A DNA stretch of 6,084 nucleotides from Clostridiales bacterium (GTDB taxonomy: Bacteria; Bacillota; Clostridia; Peptostreptococcales; Anaerovoracaceae), in contig JAAZLU010000231.1 of the NCBI GenBank assembly GCA_012799165.1, forward strand, positions 1 through 6,084, read 5' to 3'. The notes under the pieces were generated by a model that saw only the letters and a program-made list of their open reading frames with translations, was not told the DNA's origin and searched no databases. The position numbers and the translations under genes are program-made. Shown piece after piece: positions 6,030-6,084 of this stretch (position 1 is its first letter; each line of letters begins with the position of its first letter).

Positions 6030-6065
6030 ATGCCGTACACGACGTGCCGCAGGCGGCTCAAATAA
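6030..6065 (+). CDS. Possible 11-residue leader peptide
   Basis: An ATG-to-TAA frame encodes MPYTTCRRRLK. It begins about 20 nt after the predicted transcription start and stops at the base before the right arm of the downstream terminator. Its Cys-Arg-Arg codons overlap the terminator's left arm, so a ribosome stalled there would block hairpin formation, as in transcription attenuators. The Arg-rich end contains an R-L-K (+x+) motif of the kind linked to macrolide-dependent stalling in resistance leader peptides. Against it, no recognisable ribosome binding site precedes the ATG, and a frame this short can arise by chance. Confidence 0.3.
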   Translation: MPYTTCRRRLK

Positions 6066-6080
6066 CCTGCGGTTTTCTTT
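6047..6080 (+). terminator. Rightward leader terminator (attenuator candidate)
   Basis: CCGCAGG (6047-6053) pairs perfectly with CCTGCGG (6066-6072) across a 12-nt loop and is followed by TTTTCTTT. It lies only about 40-70 nt from the predicted start of the rightward transcript. An alternative small hairpin GCCG-CAGG-CGGC (6046-6057) competes for the left arm. The product is either a ~70-nt RNA or the attenuated leader of an off-window gene. Confidence 0.7.
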
Positions 6081-6084
6081 ATAA

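Overview
The window looks like a chromosomal stretch from a Gram-positive anaerobe of the Bacillota (probably Clostridia). The grounds are strong AGGAGG-type ribosome binding sites, extended -10 sigma-A promoters, GC-rich intrinsic terminators with U-tracts, and the gene families present. This placement is inference from style and gene content; no marker gene is present.

Region 1 (1-1990, + strand). Three co-directional genes run in from the left edge: the C-terminal part of a PHP-domain phosphoesterase (TrpH/RNase AM type), a class II aldolase of the L-fuculose-phosphate aldolase family, and a small unrecognised membrane protein. Spacings are short (42 and 10 nt), so they are probably one operon. 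It ends at two consecutive hairpins (1898-1928 and 1949-1980), the second with a clear T-tract.

Region 2 (2005-5743, - strand). Two NhaC-superfamily secondary transporters lie in tandem. Both are 567 residues and align by eye without a gap, with about 60 differences (roughly 89% identity). They are a gene duplication whose upstream regions are very different. Only the last ~20 nt before each ATG, including the ribosome binding site, are the same.

Region 3 (3709-4039, between the transporters). This is the most interesting part. On the - strand it holds the terminator of the upstream copy, then a near-consensus promoter. After that comes a ~150-nt structured leader: a three-way-junction fold, a possible antiterminator, and an intrinsic terminator with seven U's, all before the ribosome binding site of the downstream copy. 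The layout is that of a transcription-attenuating riboswitch. I could not match it to lysine, T-box or any other class I can recall, so it may be an orphan class or a divergent known one.

Region 4 (5744-6084). The upstream transporter copy has a simple promoter and a 5' hairpin. Beyond it is an AT-rich stretch with a 27-bp dyad. Facing right is a promoter followed by a possible 11-codon leader peptide overlapping an intrinsic terminator, which looks like the attenuator of a gene outside the window.

The transporter pair appears built so that one copy is expressed from a plain promoter while the other is under conditional RNA control. The left operon (nucleotide/sugar-phosphate metabolism) has no evident functional link to the transporters.
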